Positions 6,601-12,220 of a stretch of DNA of 13,184 nt are shown one piece after another. Position 1 is the stretch's first letter, and the number at the start of each line of letters is the position of its first letter. Under the pieces are notes generated by a model. It saw only the letters and a list, made by a program, of their open reading frames with translations, was not told the origin of the DNA and searched no databases. Source of the stretch: Pyrolobus sp964613695 (GTDB lineage: Archaea; Thermoproteota; Thermoprotei_A; Sulfolobales; Pyrodictiaceae); assembly GCA_964613695.1 (NCBI GenBank), contig CAZTIR010000036.1, positions 1-13,184 on the forward strand, written 5' to 3'. The position numbers and the translations under genes were made by a program.

Positions 6601-8246
6601 GTCGCCCCACTCTCGCCTATAAACGCTATGCCGTCGCTCCACCCTATGCTCGCGAGGCCTAGGGGAGGCTTTGCTAGCGAGGCCACGCGGAGTAGGAGCT
6701 TGGCGTTGATCACGTACTCTCGGTAGGAGCCGTTGCTCGAGGCTATTACACGCAGGTGTAGCGTTGCAGGATAATAGCCGCTCTTGACGCTAAGCCCTAT
6801 GCTCACGCCCCTAAAGTCTAGCGTTGCCACACTCCCATGCCTGATAGACGGGAGCTGTATCGTTACATTCCTTGGTTCAAAGCCCTCGGGTAGAACGAGT
6901 GTAGCCACACCCCCCTCCACATCACGGTAGTCGAGGTTAGCGAGCTGGACGCGGAGTGTGAGACCCGAAGAGCCGGGGTATGCTACCCCGCCCTCCCACC
7001 AGACGCCTATAACACTGATGTTGAGTGGTTGTCTCCTAGCCTCTAGGCTGAGGTTGTAGGCGACATGAGTCCAGTAGAGGCTACCCCTCTCCTCGACTAG
7101 GAGCGACACGTTAAGATGGATGATGACGCGCTCGCCCATGATCGTAATGTGATCGAAGCGCATGGTGAACGTGTCTCCGTAGCCAGCGTTCAACGAGGCC
7201 GCGTACACGGCGCTACGGCTGCCATTAGCTAGGAGGGCGTTCTCGAACACGGCTCTAGCAACAACACCCCTTACGCTGACACCAGGCTCATACTGTAGCA
7301 GCGTCACATAGATGCTGGCGTCTCGGGACCCCGGCTCGACTATCCCCTCGAAACCATAGTCGAGGAGTTTCACGCTAATAGGGGGAGGGTTTAGGACCCG
7401 GAACGTGACAACTAGAACCTCCCGCGCTGTGTAGCGTACTCCGTCGCTAGTCTCTGCAGACCCCCTTATCTCGACATACGCGTTATAAAAGCCGGGTTTT
7501 GCAGAGGGCTTTATAGAGACCCCGCTAAGATCAATGTAGATGTTATCCCCCTCGTTGGCGGCGCCCAGCCTAACATGGAAGCTGTTCGGCCTGAAGAACT
7601 CGGGCGTCATGAATCTAATATAGGCGGTCCCCCCTAGCAGCCTGTTGCCCTCGCTACCATCGAAGCGGAGCACTATGTGGAAGGTGGCGCCCTGTACGCC
7701 TATGTAGGCTCCAGGCTCCCAGTAAGCCTCGACAAACGCTATGTTGAGCGGGGGGTATTTGCTCACAACGAGCTTGATGCCGAAGGGGCCGTAGGCCCCC
7801 TGCGACCCCGAAGCCACGCTATAGTAGTTGATTGTCAGGAGCGCGTAGTACTCTCCGGGGGTCACGTTGCGTGCTACATCAATCCAGTATCTGAAGGTGA
7901 GCACGTCACCGGGCCTAATGGTTGTCTTTAACGTGTTGTTGACGAAGGCGGGTGAGCAGGTGCCGTGGTTCGCGGATGGTGTAAATCCTTCTGGTAGCTG
8001 GAGGCACCCCGTCACATCCTCGAGTGTCTCGTTGCCGGTGTACTTGACGTTGATAACGAGGACCGCGTCCCTGCTCCCAGGGTATACGTGTCCCCCTGTC
8101 CTAGACTTCCACGAGTAACCGACGATCTCGAAGCTGACGTACGCGTGGGCGATGCTGGCTAGTAGGGGTACTAGCAGCGCCGCTATTATAGCAGGTATTG
8201 CTAGTTGGCGCCTCAAACCCTCGGCACCTATCGGTAGCCGATACAC
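3618..8246 (-). CDS. Giant secreted, membrane-anchored multi-module surface protein (COG1361/CARDB-like repeats)
   Basis: A 1542-residue protein predicted to lie outside the cell, held by one C-terminal helix. It has an N-terminal signal segment (AIPAIIAALLVPLLASIAHA, about 16-35). About twelve modules follow, roughly at 37-164, 166-286, 288-406, 408-526, 528-646, 648-767, 769-889, 891-1011, 1013-1127, 1129-1277, 1278-1396 and 1397-1495. A Thr run (TTTTTTK) leads to a helix at about 1513-1533 and a basic stop-transfer tail. Typical modules open with a Y/W-rich strand, then a turn such as YPGSR or VPGAR, an N-rich strand (LxNxxxY), a LPEGF-type loop and a KPGxYxAxL strand, which suggests immunoglobulin-like beta sandwiches of the CARDB/S-layer-associated kind. 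All eight cysteines fall as pairs inside modules 1, 5, 7 and 8. Many N-x-S/T sequons suggest glycosylation. The GTG start at 8246 is the only plausible one near the signal; no clear ribosome site precedes it, so a leaderless or short-leader message is likely. Being first in the operon with the permease and ATPase, it is probably their surface partner. The exact ligand is unknown; a purely structural S-layer role is the alternative. Confidence 0.85.
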   Translation of the reverse strand: MYRLPIGAEGLRRQLAIPAIIAALLVPLLASIAHAYVSFEIVGYSWKSRTGGHVYPGSRDAVLVINVKYTGNETLEDVTGCLQLPEGFTPSANHGTCSPAFVNNTLKTTIRPGDVLTFRYWIDVARNVTPGEYYALLTINYYSVASGSQGAYGPFGIKLVVSKYPPLNIAFVEAYWEPGAYIGVQGATFHIVLRFDGSEGNRLLGGTAYIRFMTPEFFRPNSFHVRLGAANEGDNIYIDLSGVSIKPSAKPGFYNAYVEIRGSAETSDGVRYTAREVLVVTFRVLNPPPISVKLLDYGFEGIVEPGSRDASIYVTLLQYEPGVSVRGVVARAVFENALLANGSRSAVYAASLNAGYGDTFTMRFDHITIMGERVIIHLNVSLLVEERGSLYWTHVAYNLSLEARRQPLNISVIGVWWEGGVAYPGSSGLTLRVQLANLDYRDVEGGVATLVLPEGFEPRNVTIQLPSIRHGSVATLDFRGVSIGLSVKSGYYPATLHLRVIASSNGSYREYVINAKLLLRVASLAKPPLGLASIGWSDGIAFIGESGATLEATLYNRLPGYSVNSAVIRVVLPGCILYGSSNIYNATLSASLGYGEYATIRVEDLRIECSEPGVYPVAIIVKGVVSRGEAQTWFNETLVGYVAITRPSLKFIMLSYEWVEGGYPGSRSSRLRVNLLYLTPWRLSSLELVVLPGSGARLETGSTSSSYTNVEYGDVIQLDVRGVDVDSENITLVVMARGVISTGSSRAPVESKLVLHVRARSTSMVSRPLIVTSLSVLYGNEPSLLVPGARNNVVRVRLLNRAPYRIASVAASLEAPWIHVKSVTGDCLSGVAPGSQCYIDFTVWVDEDAKPGMVNATLTLQYTVVEGSSLTLLSEKIHIPLEIHSIESVTPRLVVASVYWGGARRLPYPESGENTVNVVILNLGRWEARGIHARLEILGPRGVTAIVPRAVCTSPIAPGSACTLTFTLLVGETNSTSIVARLVLSQLVTVYGTNRVVSRTYTLTLPLAQPPFPMVTVGQHGWLNGWHVFPGTDNAVYRVILGNTYPLPLTGIEAWIEAPGLTSKRVYAAGPIQPYASVELRIPVNVSSTVKPGMIDATLVLVYTVDAPGVEWRHVTRIPLQIRVDSVEDALQVVRAYWVGGAVRGGTAGAKLRIVVRNNLVAQLKGAIVSIRLPPGMRDALMNTSIAVTTPGGSQLTTLSSMPREALVAQILQAGGGLEATVPSVPQGYFIVADVLVNLGRVKPGYYNISVVIDFIDDWGSRHQWSGVTRVYVAGAPRLILVKTPAALSVANGIAAMTVRIVNLGSGPLLDAYLYLIPRVPLLVPNQSVFYLGVLAPNESKIVNVTLYYNPSGLTSWSGSKTKYSTIVFTYTIIYRDANGVLHIYNFTRGTQLLPFIELRLGPDTRAEQRGSNLIVSGTVINTGIATAHSISVEVVAGGRRASTFIGDLEPGDQTAFRVELGAVRRVEKAVLIVTYLDDYGRSYELNYTLPVYHPPVATTTTTKHNGALVTRITTATLITAPIVALATGYLLLRRRRREGVQ
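3628..3640 (-). promoter_or_regulatory. Ribosome binding site of the permease inside the Arg codons of the upstream gene
   Basis: The minus strand reads GGAGGAGGGAGGG, then CGTACA, then ATG. The same bases encode the arginine run and glutamate of the stop-transfer tail RRRRRREGVQ of the giant protein. Together with the ATGA overlap this predicts translational coupling. Confidence 0.7.
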
Positions 8247-8294
8247 TCCGAGAATACATAACTCATTTGCCCCGCCACTGGTAAAGGGGTTAAC
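8247..8294. promoter_or_regulatory. Divergent promoter region between the ABC/surface operon and the 8295 gene
   Basis: Only 48 bp separate the GTG start of the giant surface protein gene (minus) from the TTG start of the next plus-strand gene. For the plus strand, AGAATACATAACTC (8251-8264) is a TATA-like box, followed by GGGG just before TTG. For the minus strand the best candidate is TTTACC near 8278-8283, some 33 nt before the GTG. Neither box is strong, and both messages would have very short leaders. Confidence 0.4.
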
Positions 8295-8990
8295 TTGCGT
8301 TGTGCGTTTAGAGAGACGCCCCCGCCTCTCGCAAGAGCGTATCTCGTAGACGTTAGTAGGCTACGCCAGGCGATAGTAGACAGTTTCTATGGTGGAGCTA
8401 GCCTAGAGGTGGCGCTCTACCCTAGCCTCGAGGACGCTGTTGCGGTGCTCTCGGAGAGGCTGGGAGGGCTCTACAAGGCTTCGAGCCTTCCAATGCGAAT
8501 AGCAAGGCTAGTAGGGGCTAGGGGGCGGGTACCCGTCTTCTCTAACCCGACGCCATCGGGAGAGAAGCTCACGTGCGATACTATATGCGTCCACGACACT
8601 GTGGTGGTCTACGAGGGCAACCGCGTCTATTACCCCGTAGACACCCTCCTCTCATGCGACTGTAAAGTCTACAGTATCGGCGCCTTGGAGGAATACGGCG
8701 TAGACTCTAGCGTGGCGTGGGTTGCGGGCCTAGATGGTGGTGTTAGGGGCTCAAGGCTTCCCGGGGTGTTAGAGCTGGGCAGGCTCACCAGGCTTGTGAG
8801 GCGGTTGAGAGAGCGGGGGTTGGTAGCCTCGAGGCTATACTCTGAGGCTGAGAGTGTTGGCCCCTTTGCGGCATTCTATGCAGAGAAACCACGCATAATA
8901 GGCGAGGTGGTCGATGCCGCGAAGTATGGCGTTGTTGGGTTATGGGCTATAAGTCTATTCATGGAGCCCGGCTGCTATCTAAGGGTATAG
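8295..8990 (+). CDS. Uncharacterised protein, possibly a shortened catalytically dead aminotransferase-fold protein
   Basis: The 231-residue protein is not recognised with certainty. Its order of motifs resembles a compressed HisC-like fold-type I aminotransferase. It has LYPSLEDAVAVLSERLGG (41-58), where the family has its YPxPxxxxL segment. FSNPTPSGEKL (82-92) recalls the NPxNPTG or PTYSEY loops. ICVHDTVVVYEG (97-108) resembles the DEAYxxF strand. KVYSIGALEEYGVDSSVAWVAG (124-145) lies where the SKAxGLAGLRxGY stretch would be, but without the PLP-binding lysine. It closes with SVGPFAAFYAEKPR and GCYLRV, like the SxxNFxL and YLRI segments. About 100 residues are missing against a full enzyme. 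Six cysteines (3, 94, 98, 121, 123, 227) are notable. TTG at 8295 is the only early start; the frame is closed by TAA at 8259. The winged-helix gene follows 8 bp later. The fold assignment is my inference and could be wrong; the gene itself is well supported. Confidence 0.7.
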   Translation: MRCAFRETPPPLARAYLVDVSRLRQAIVDSFYGGASLEVALYPSLEDAVAVLSERLGGLYKASSLPMRIARLVGARGRVPVFSNPTPSGEKLTCDTICVHDTVVVYEGNRVYYPVDTLLSCDCKVYSIGALEEYGVDSSVAWVAGLDGGVRGSRLPGVLELGRLTRLVRRLRERGLVASRLYSEAESVGPFAAFYAEKPRIIGEVVDAAKYGVVGLWAISLFMEPGCYLRV

Positions 8991-8998
8991 GGGGTTAG

Positions 8999-9307
8999 AT
9001 GCCGCCAGCTATCAGCGACGAGGAGAGGCGCGTAGTGGAAAGGCTTAAGAGTGTGGTTGCGGGGCTGACGCGTGAGGAGTACCAGGCTTTCCGTTACGTA
9101 TGGGAGTATGTATCCGTGGGCGAGATCATAGCGGAGCAGGAGCTACGCCTATACAAGGGCGTCCAGAAGCCCGATCTCGCGTTGAAACGGGTTAGGGAGA
9201 AGGGGCTCATAGAGAGGGGTGAGGGCTGTTACAACCTAGCCTCCTGGCTACGCCCGCTCCGCAAAAAATACGGGTCTAACCTCGAGAAGCTGCTCTCAAT
9301 GGTTTGA
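8999..9307 (+). CDS. Small winged-helix DNA-binding-like protein
   Basis: A 102-residue, charged, cytoplasmic protein. The N-terminal half (ISDEERRVVERLKSVVAGLT) is helical. Residues about 35-93 read as a winged helix-turn-helix: a helix around VSVGEIIAEQELRL, a recognition-type helix PDLALKRVREKGLIERGEG, and a wing ending YNLASWLRPL, then a basic C-terminal helix. The segment VREKGLIERGEGCYNL is the usual helix-plus-wing signature of archaeal regulators. The ATG lies 8 bp after the stop of the preceding gene, preceded by GGGGGT, so the pair is very likely one operon. It may regulate its own operon or the divergent surface/ABC operon, but nothing in the sequence proves this. No metal or ligand domain is visible. 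Confidence 0.75.
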   Translation: MPPAISDEERRVVERLKSVVAGLTREEYQAFRYVWEYVSVGEIIAEQELRLYKGVQKPDLALKRVREKGLIERGEGCYNLASWLRPLRKKYGSNLEKLLSMV

Positions 9308-9322
9308 GGCGTGCGAGGAGGA

Positions 9323-11416
9323 CTATAGCCTGCCTAGTCCATAAGCGGCTATCATCACTATGCCGGCGATTATACAGGCTACTATGATAGCCGAGACTAC
9401 GACGCCCTCTGTGGTTGTGCTGGTGGCCCCCACCTCTCCCCTGATGTGCGGGGTGGTGCGAGTATTGGTTAGGGGTGTGGTGTTCTGCACGGTTGTACTA
9501 CTAACGTTCTGACTATTGGCTGTACTGGTTGTGGTGGTTGCTACTCTCATCTCCCTGCTCTCGTTCACCTCTCCTTGCGTGACGGTCTTGATTGTGCTCG
9601 CCTTGTTGAGAGGATGGTGGCTTATCACGGGTGGCGGATAGCCCTTGTAGAGTAGCGTGTAGAGCACCAGGAGTATCATAGCCGCCCTCGAGTAGAAGTC
9701 TATCTTTGTGAGTGCATCGTTCGCGGCATCCCCAGCCTCTATGTAGCTCGCCGCTAGTATGGGAGTGGCGCCCTTCCTAGCCACCACTGTATAGGCGTAG
9801 ATAGCCATCTCTCTAGACGCGTTGTAGAGCACGGTTGCTGTCCCGTACTGGGCGTGAAGGGCTAGAACGTAGTAGACTATGGCGGTTATGGTTGGCGCCA
9901 GCACCTCCTCCGGAGGCGCGCCAGCGGCTAGCAACTCATTGGCCTTATCCAGGTAGCTGCGCGCCGTGGTAACGAAATTGTTGAATATGCCTATGTCGGT
10001 GAGATAAGTGTCGAGCATGTCAGCGTAGCTCACGAACATCTTCACGGTTTTGATAAGACGGTTCACGTCGTAGCTCGGCCCCTTGCCTACAAGCTTGTAG
10101 GCTGCAAGCCAGTCGATAACTGTGCGTGAACGATAATAGGCGTAGACCGCGTTAAGCGTGGAGTGGAACCAGTCGCCAATAGACATTCTCCTCGTGGCCT
10201 CGTTTATCAGGTCGCGGGCCTCGAGGAGCCTAGTGTAAACAGCTATAGCTATCTGCAGCGCGTTGACATCATGGCGTCTTATCAGCGAGTCTATCTTGCT
10301 CTTAACGCGGTCCAGCATTGAGCGTGCCGCCTCTAGGTATCTTCCCGCGACGAGGGAGACAGCCTTCTTGACAGACTCGCCTCTCGACACGTTATCAATG
10401 ACCTCGAGGAGAGCATGTGCTTGTCCAGCCTCGATGGCGGCTTGGAACGCGCTACTCGCTGCCACGTAGTACTGCTTCTTCCTTATTGCCTTCTTAGCAC
10501 TCTCTATGCTCTTCTTTGCGCTCGACAACAACTGGTTCACAACGCTTGCCAGCTCTCTATCCAGCTTCCCAGAGTACTTCTTGTAGAGGCTCTCTGCCGC
10601 CGTTAGGTTGTCTTCTGCCTCGCGCAGATACTCCATAGTAACCTTCTTGAGGTGTAGTTGGAGGGCCTTTGGGAGCCTCGGCTTCAGCCTCGGCATCTTA
10701 ACGCCGAAGACGTATTCTATCAGCTGGGCAAAGCTGGCAACCGGTACTACACGGACCCCGAGTTTAGCGCCGAGTTCTGTTACGTTGACTGGTATCCTAG
10801 TCTCCCTCTCGATAGTAATGCCGGGCTTGTGTTCTACAACGCGTTTTATCTCGTAGCTTATCTCCTCGCCAGCAGGTATGAAGAAGAGCTTTACACCCAT
10901 ACGTGCCATCGCGCGCAGCTTCTCCACGACGCCGCCCACGGGGCCTATGGAGCCATCAATATCTATCATGCCGGTGAGAGAGATGTTGCGTGGCACCCTC
11001 CGCCCCGTCAACACGGCGTACATCGCCAGCGCTGTTGCCGCACTCGCGCTAGGCCCGCCGATGGTAGTGGTGTTGGACTCTAGAGACACTAGCCAGTCGA
11101 CGCTAAGCGGGTCAGCTCCCGCGTACAGGGAGGCTATCAGCGCTGCTATCCGCGCAGCCGCCTGAGTGTCGACCATTGTAAGCGGCTGGGTCGAGAAGTA
11201 CACGTTACCCTCGCCGGGGTAGATCGCCTTAACATCGAGCCTCGAGGGCAGCCCTACAAAGCTCCCATTCTCAGCTATGTACACCCCTGGGACCCAGAGA
11301 ACCTGCTCGCCTATGAGGAGCACTTGCTTCACAGCGTAGGCTATCGATGGTACTAGAAGCAGCGCCACCAGCACGAGGCCTACAGTGTAGCGCTGCACGC
11401 GCCTCGTACTAATCAC
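9323..11416 (-). CDS. Membrane-anchored extracytoplasmic Lon-like (S16-type) serine protease, COG1750-like
   Basis: A 697-residue protein predicted to be exported and anchored. It has a signal peptide (basic start, hydrophobic 11-24, likely cleavage after AYA at 28). A Lon-type proteolytic domain spans about 30-240, with the nucleophile in GGPSASAATAL (S123) and the general-base lysine in GPVGGVVEKLRAMARMG (K166), spaced as in the Lon Ser-Lys dyad and followed by KLFFIPAGE. A long alpha-helical region (about 250-590) contains coiled-coil-like stretches. A Ser/Thr-rich stalk (about 606-669) and a final membrane helix (671-692) complete it. No ATPase domain is present, so it should cut accessible or unfolded surface proteins without ATP. 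The GTG at 11416 overlaps GGGTGATT; GTG seven codons in (11398), with that element upstream, is an alternative that keeps the signal. Convergent with the winged-helix gene, with only 15 bp between. Confidence 0.88.
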   Translation of the reverse strand: MISTRRVQRYTVGLVLVALLLVPSIAYAVKQVLLIGEQVLWVPGVYIAENGSFVGLPSRLDVKAIYPGEGNVYFSTQPLTMVDTQAAARIAALIASLYAGADPLSVDWLVSLESNTTTIGGPSASAATALAMYAVLTGRRVPRNISLTGMIDIDGSIGPVGGVVEKLRAMARMGVKLFFIPAGEEISYEIKRVVEHKPGITIERETRIPVNVTELGAKLGVRVVPVASFAQLIEYVFGVKMPRLKPRLPKALQLHLKKVTMEYLREAEDNLTAAESLYKKYSGKLDRELASVVNQLLSSAKKSIESAKKAIRKKQYYVAASSAFQAAIEAGQAHALLEVIDNVSRGESVKKAVSLVAGRYLEAARSMLDRVKSKIDSLIRRHDVNALQIAIAVYTRLLEARDLINEATRRMSIGDWFHSTLNAVYAYYRSRTVIDWLAAYKLVGKGPSYDVNRLIKTVKMFVSYADMLDTYLTDIGIFNNFVTTARSYLDKANELLAAGAPPEEVLAPTITAIVYYVLALHAQYGTATVLYNASREMAIYAYTVVARKGATPILAASYIEAGDAANDALTKIDFYSRAAMILLVLYTLLYKGYPPPVISHHPLNKASTIKTVTQGEVNESREMRVATTTTSTANSQNVSSTTVQNTTPLTNTRTTPHIRGEVGATSTTTEGVVVSAIIVACIIAGIVMIAAYGLGRL

Positions 11417-11488
11417 CCGTCTTACGCGTGCCGCCGCCCCCTACACGTTAATAGCGGATTATTTGCTTGGCTTGTGAGGGTACGGCTC
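11417..11488. promoter_or_regulatory. Divergent promoter region, Lon-like protease and Mut7-C ribonuclease
   Basis: This A/T-rich pocket lies in otherwise GC-rich DNA. For the plus strand, CGTTAATAGC (11446-11455) is a TATA candidate about 26 nt before 11476, and GAGGGT (11476-11481) is a ribosome site 7 nt before ATG 11489. For the minus strand, GCAAATAATCC (11455-11465) is a TATA candidate, with a start point expected near 11436, about 20 nt before the protease GTG. Confidence 0.5.
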
Positions 11489-12091
11489 ATGCAGCAAGTG
11501 GCGAAAAGGAGGCCCAGGTTCATAGTCGACTCTATGCTAGGCGACCTGGCTAGGTGGCTACGCCTCCTAGGCTACGACACGCTATACTATCGGAAGATAC
11601 CGGATCCGCGTATCGTGACAGTGGCTCTAGAACAGGACAGGATAATAGTCACGCGCGATCGCGGCCTCGCGATACTCGCGAAGAAGCGTGGTGCAAGGGT
11701 TATACTCCTACGCGGGGAGAGCATAGAGGAGTACCTTGCACAGTTGAATGTTGAGGCCGGTGTAGCCCTGTATGCCGACCCGTCTCGAAGCAGATGCCCC
11801 TATTGCAATACTCCACTACGCCACGTGAACAAGACGGAGGTGAAGGACAGGGTGCCACCCGAGGTCTACATACGCTACGAGGACTTCTGGGTCTGCCCGA
11901 AGTGCGGGCAGGTATACTGGCAGGGGAGCCACTGGAGGAAGATAAGAGAGATCCTCGACAAGGCCCGCGAGCTCGCAGAGAGGCTTGCCGAGAGGAGGGT
12001 CGGCGGCGGCCACCAGATCACATCACGGGTCAGGGTCGAGGGGAAGGCTCCACATCCCCTAGGCGCAGGTGGTGGAGGAGAGGAGGCTTAA
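11489..12091 (+). CDS. Mut7-C (DUF82) PIN-like ribonuclease with zinc ribbon
   Basis: Predicted cytoplasmic RNase of the Mut7-C family, about 200 residues. The N-terminal PIN-like half shows FIVDSMLGDLARWLRLLGYD with conserved acids D19 and D24, followed by IIVTRDRGLA with D62 (residues counted from GTG 11474). The second half holds a zinc ribbon with CPYC (108-111) and CPKC (141-144). A helical, then Gly-rich and probably disordered tail (VGGGHQ... to GGGGEEA) ends the protein. I choose ATG 11489 because GAGGGT stands 7 nt before it; GTG 11474, five codons upstream, could be used by a leaderless message. Family members are thought to act on RNA, but the substrate is unknown. Its end is convergent with dnaG; the two are not in one operon. 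Confidence 0.9.
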   Translation: MQQVAKRRPRFIVDSMLGDLARWLRLLGYDTLYYRKIPDPRIVTVALEQDRIIVTRDRGLAILAKKRGARVILLRGESIEEYLAQLNVEAGVALYADPSRSRCPYCNTPLRHVNKTEVKDRVPPEVYIRYEDFWVCPKCGQVYWQGSHWRKIREILDKARELAERLAERRVGGGHQITSRVRVEGKAPHPLGAGGGGEEA

Positions 12092-12122
12092 GGGCTCGGT
12101 GGTGCTGCGCGGCTCCCCATCC

Positions 12123-12148
12123 CCGCCGGGGGTCGGACCCCCCGGCGG
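12123..12148. terminator. Perfect 10-bp GC hairpin after the Mut7-C gene
   Basis: CCGCCGGGGG at 12123-12132 pairs without mismatch with CCCCCGGCGG at 12139-12148 around the 6-nt loop TCGGAC. It lies 32 bp after the ribonuclease stop, between two convergent genes. No T-run follows it on the plus strand, so it is not a classic intrinsic terminator. It may protect 3' ends or slow the polymerase on both strands, or be part of an unrecognised RNA. Confidence 0.45.
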
Positions 12149-12213
12149 ATACAGGTGTTATCATGCGGGCCTCTCCTCACAGCCCAGGGGTTGCGGTAAG
12201 CAGCGTCTATGGT

Positions 12214-12218
12214 AAAAA
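12214..12218 (-). terminator. Oligo-T terminator candidate just after dnaG
   Basis: On the minus strand, TAGCCTTTTTACC places a T5 run two bases after the dnaG stop codon. Short oligo-T tracts are sufficient terminators for archaeal RNA polymerase. No stable hairpin directly precedes it on that strand. Confidence 0.45.
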
Positions 12219-12220
12219 GG

